Positions 6,425 to 6,800 of a stretch of DNA of 6,800 nt are shown piece after piece. The first letter of the stretch is position 1. The number at the start of each line of letters is the position of its first letter. The stretch is from the NCBI GenBank assembly GCA_015654825.1, contig JAATGE010000413.1, forward strand, positions 1 to 6,800, read 5' to 3'. Made by a program: the position numbers and the translations under genes. The notes under the pieces are model-generated. The model did no database searches. It was given only the letters and a program-made list of their open reading frames with translations, and had not been told where the DNA came from. Source of the stretch: Rhodospirillales bacterium. Its GTDB lineage: Bacteria; Pseudomonadota; Alphaproteobacteria; Acetobacterales; Acetobacteraceae.

Positions 6425-6613
6425 CCGGGGGCTCTGCCCCCTGGACCCCCGACGGCGTGCCGCCGCCGTCGTACGCGCTGCGCGGCTGGAGTCTTCTGTG
6501 CACTCCAGCGAGTCGTTGGATTTAGTGGCGCGCTCGCAGCCGACGCGAGACTCGGAACAGATAAAATGGGGGCTGGGGCCTACTGGCCCCAGCTTGGTCC
6601 AGGGCAGAGCCCC
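6425..6613 (+). repeat. Composite palindromic repeat, right copy (B' + C2 + A3 + B3)
   Basis: Second full copy of the element of about 190 bp, same orientation as 299-491. It has a B-type palindrome GGGGGC-TCT-GCCCCC (6427-6441); CTGGACC (6441-6447); GACGGCGTGCCGCCG; an outer stem GCCGC (6462-6466) with GCGGC (6482-6486) whose 15-nt interior has the same length as in the left copy; a hairpin GCTGGAGT (6485-6492) with ACTCCAGC (6502-6509); a hairpin CTCGC (6533-6537) with GCGAG (6545-6549); CTCGGAACAGATAAAAT (6551-6567); unit A, a perfect 9-bp stem GCTGGGGCC-TACT-GGCCCCAGC (6572-6593); and a B unit whose right arm is lost (6599-6613). It begins 26 bases upstream of the glycosyltransferase start codon, so that gene's leader and perhaps its promoter lie inside it. 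No gene is supported from 6400 to the window end. Confidence 0.85.
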
Positions 6614-6681
6614 ATATGCGCTAGGATAAGGAAGTCGAAGCTCTGGCGCCAGGAAACTGAAGGTTCGATACGATTAGTTAA
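6614..6681. other. Spacer between facing repeat copies; no gene seen
   Basis: This 68-bp stretch separates the facing copies. Its only visible structure is a 10-bp self-complementary palindrome CTGGCGCCAG (6643-6652). A GGTTCGATAC string at about 6663 resembles a tRNA T-loop but has no matching stem. No open frame with a recognisable product is present. Confidence 0.5.
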
Positions 6682-6771
6682 GGCCAGGGCTCTCCCCTGG
6701 CCCCGTCACGCCGGAAGCATGCTACGCACGACGGGGCCAGTAGGCCCCAGCCCCCATTTTTCTGTTCCGAG
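6682..6771 (-). repeat. Palindromic repeat, inverted copy (B4 + A4)
   Basis: On the minus strand this reads CTCGGAACAGAAAAAT, then GGGGGCTGGGGCC-AC/T loop-GGCCCC (6771-6733), which equals 6551-6590 except for one missing T. It then has a 28-nt segment not found in other copies, and a B palindrome GGCCAGGG (6682-6689) with CCCTGGCC (6695-6702). It faces the copy at 6551-6613. The insert also creates a second long stem, TGGCCCCGTC (6698-6707) with GACGGGGCCA (6730-6739), which shares bases with both neighbouring stems. Confidence 0.8.
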
Positions 6772-6773
6772 CC

Positions 6774-6800
6774 TGGCATCGGCTGAGAGCCGATAGGCCA
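6774..6800. repeat. Hairpin at the right window edge
   Basis: ATCGGCT (6778-6784) and AGCCGAT (6788-6794) form a perfect 7-bp stem with a GAG loop, flanked by TGGC and GGCCA that extend it imperfectly to the last base. Relative to the inverted repeat copy it occupies the same place as the CTCGC/GCGAG hairpin at 6533-6549 does next to the right composite copy: just outside the CTCGGAACAG string. It is probably part of the same element, continuing beyond the window. Confidence 0.6.

Noticed and set aside
4912..6525. Plus-strand open frame of 537 codons opposite the methyltransferase and glycosyltransferase
   Set aside because: It spans two clear genes and runs into the repeat; composition is His/Arg/Gln-rich as expected of a complementary reading of coding DNA.
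6655..6685. GGTTCGATAC string resembling a tRNA T-loop
   Set aside because: The bases on either side do not form a T-stem and no acceptor, D or anticodon arm is present.

Overview
The window looks like chromosomal DNA of a GC-rich Gram-negative bacterium, most likely an alphaproteobacterium of the Acetobacteraceae/Rhodospirillales type. This is inferred from strong G/C bias at third codon positions, an outer-membrane TonB-dependent receptor, the style of the glutamyl-tRNA synthetase, and GC-rich intergenic palindromes plus an AT-rich CTTCTTTT hairpin that I associate from memory with Acetobacteraceae. None of this was checked against a database.

Layout. Positions 1-54 (minus) hold the first 18 codons of an IS110-family transposase that runs off the left edge. 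Its non-coding upstream side (55 to about 225) contains a perfect 10-bp inverted repeat. Positions 226-491 are gene-free and packed with palindromic repeat units. Positions 499-2865 (minus) encode a complete TonB-dependent outer-membrane receptor. A 225-bp divergent intergenic region separates it from gltX (3091-4488, plus). A small AT-rich hairpin (4545-4564) lies between gltX and a convergent two-gene unit on the minus strand: a GT2 polyprenyl-phosphate-type glycosyltransferase (5341-6399), followed without a gap by a class I SAM-dependent methyltransferase (4636-5340). Positions 6425-6800 are again gene-free and filled with the same repeat family, including an inverted copy.

How the genes relate. 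The glycosyltransferase and methyltransferase are translationally coupled (stop TGA directly followed by start GTG) and probably act together in envelope glycan or lipid-linked sugar synthesis. The receptor and gltX are divergent neighbours with no visible functional link.

The most interesting signal is the repeat family. A composite of about 190 bp occurs at 299-491 and again at 6425-6613, same orientation, with landmarks 113/112, 21/20 and 25/26 bp apart. It contains four or five hairpins, some of which keep pairing although the bases differ. A third copy (6682-6771) is inverted relative to the second, and 39 of 40 bases match across one arm. A fourth, partial copy (226-274) directly abuts the IS110-side sequence. 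The element sits just after the receptor stop codon and just before the glycosyltransferase start codon, so it may supply 3' ends and a 5' leader to these genes.
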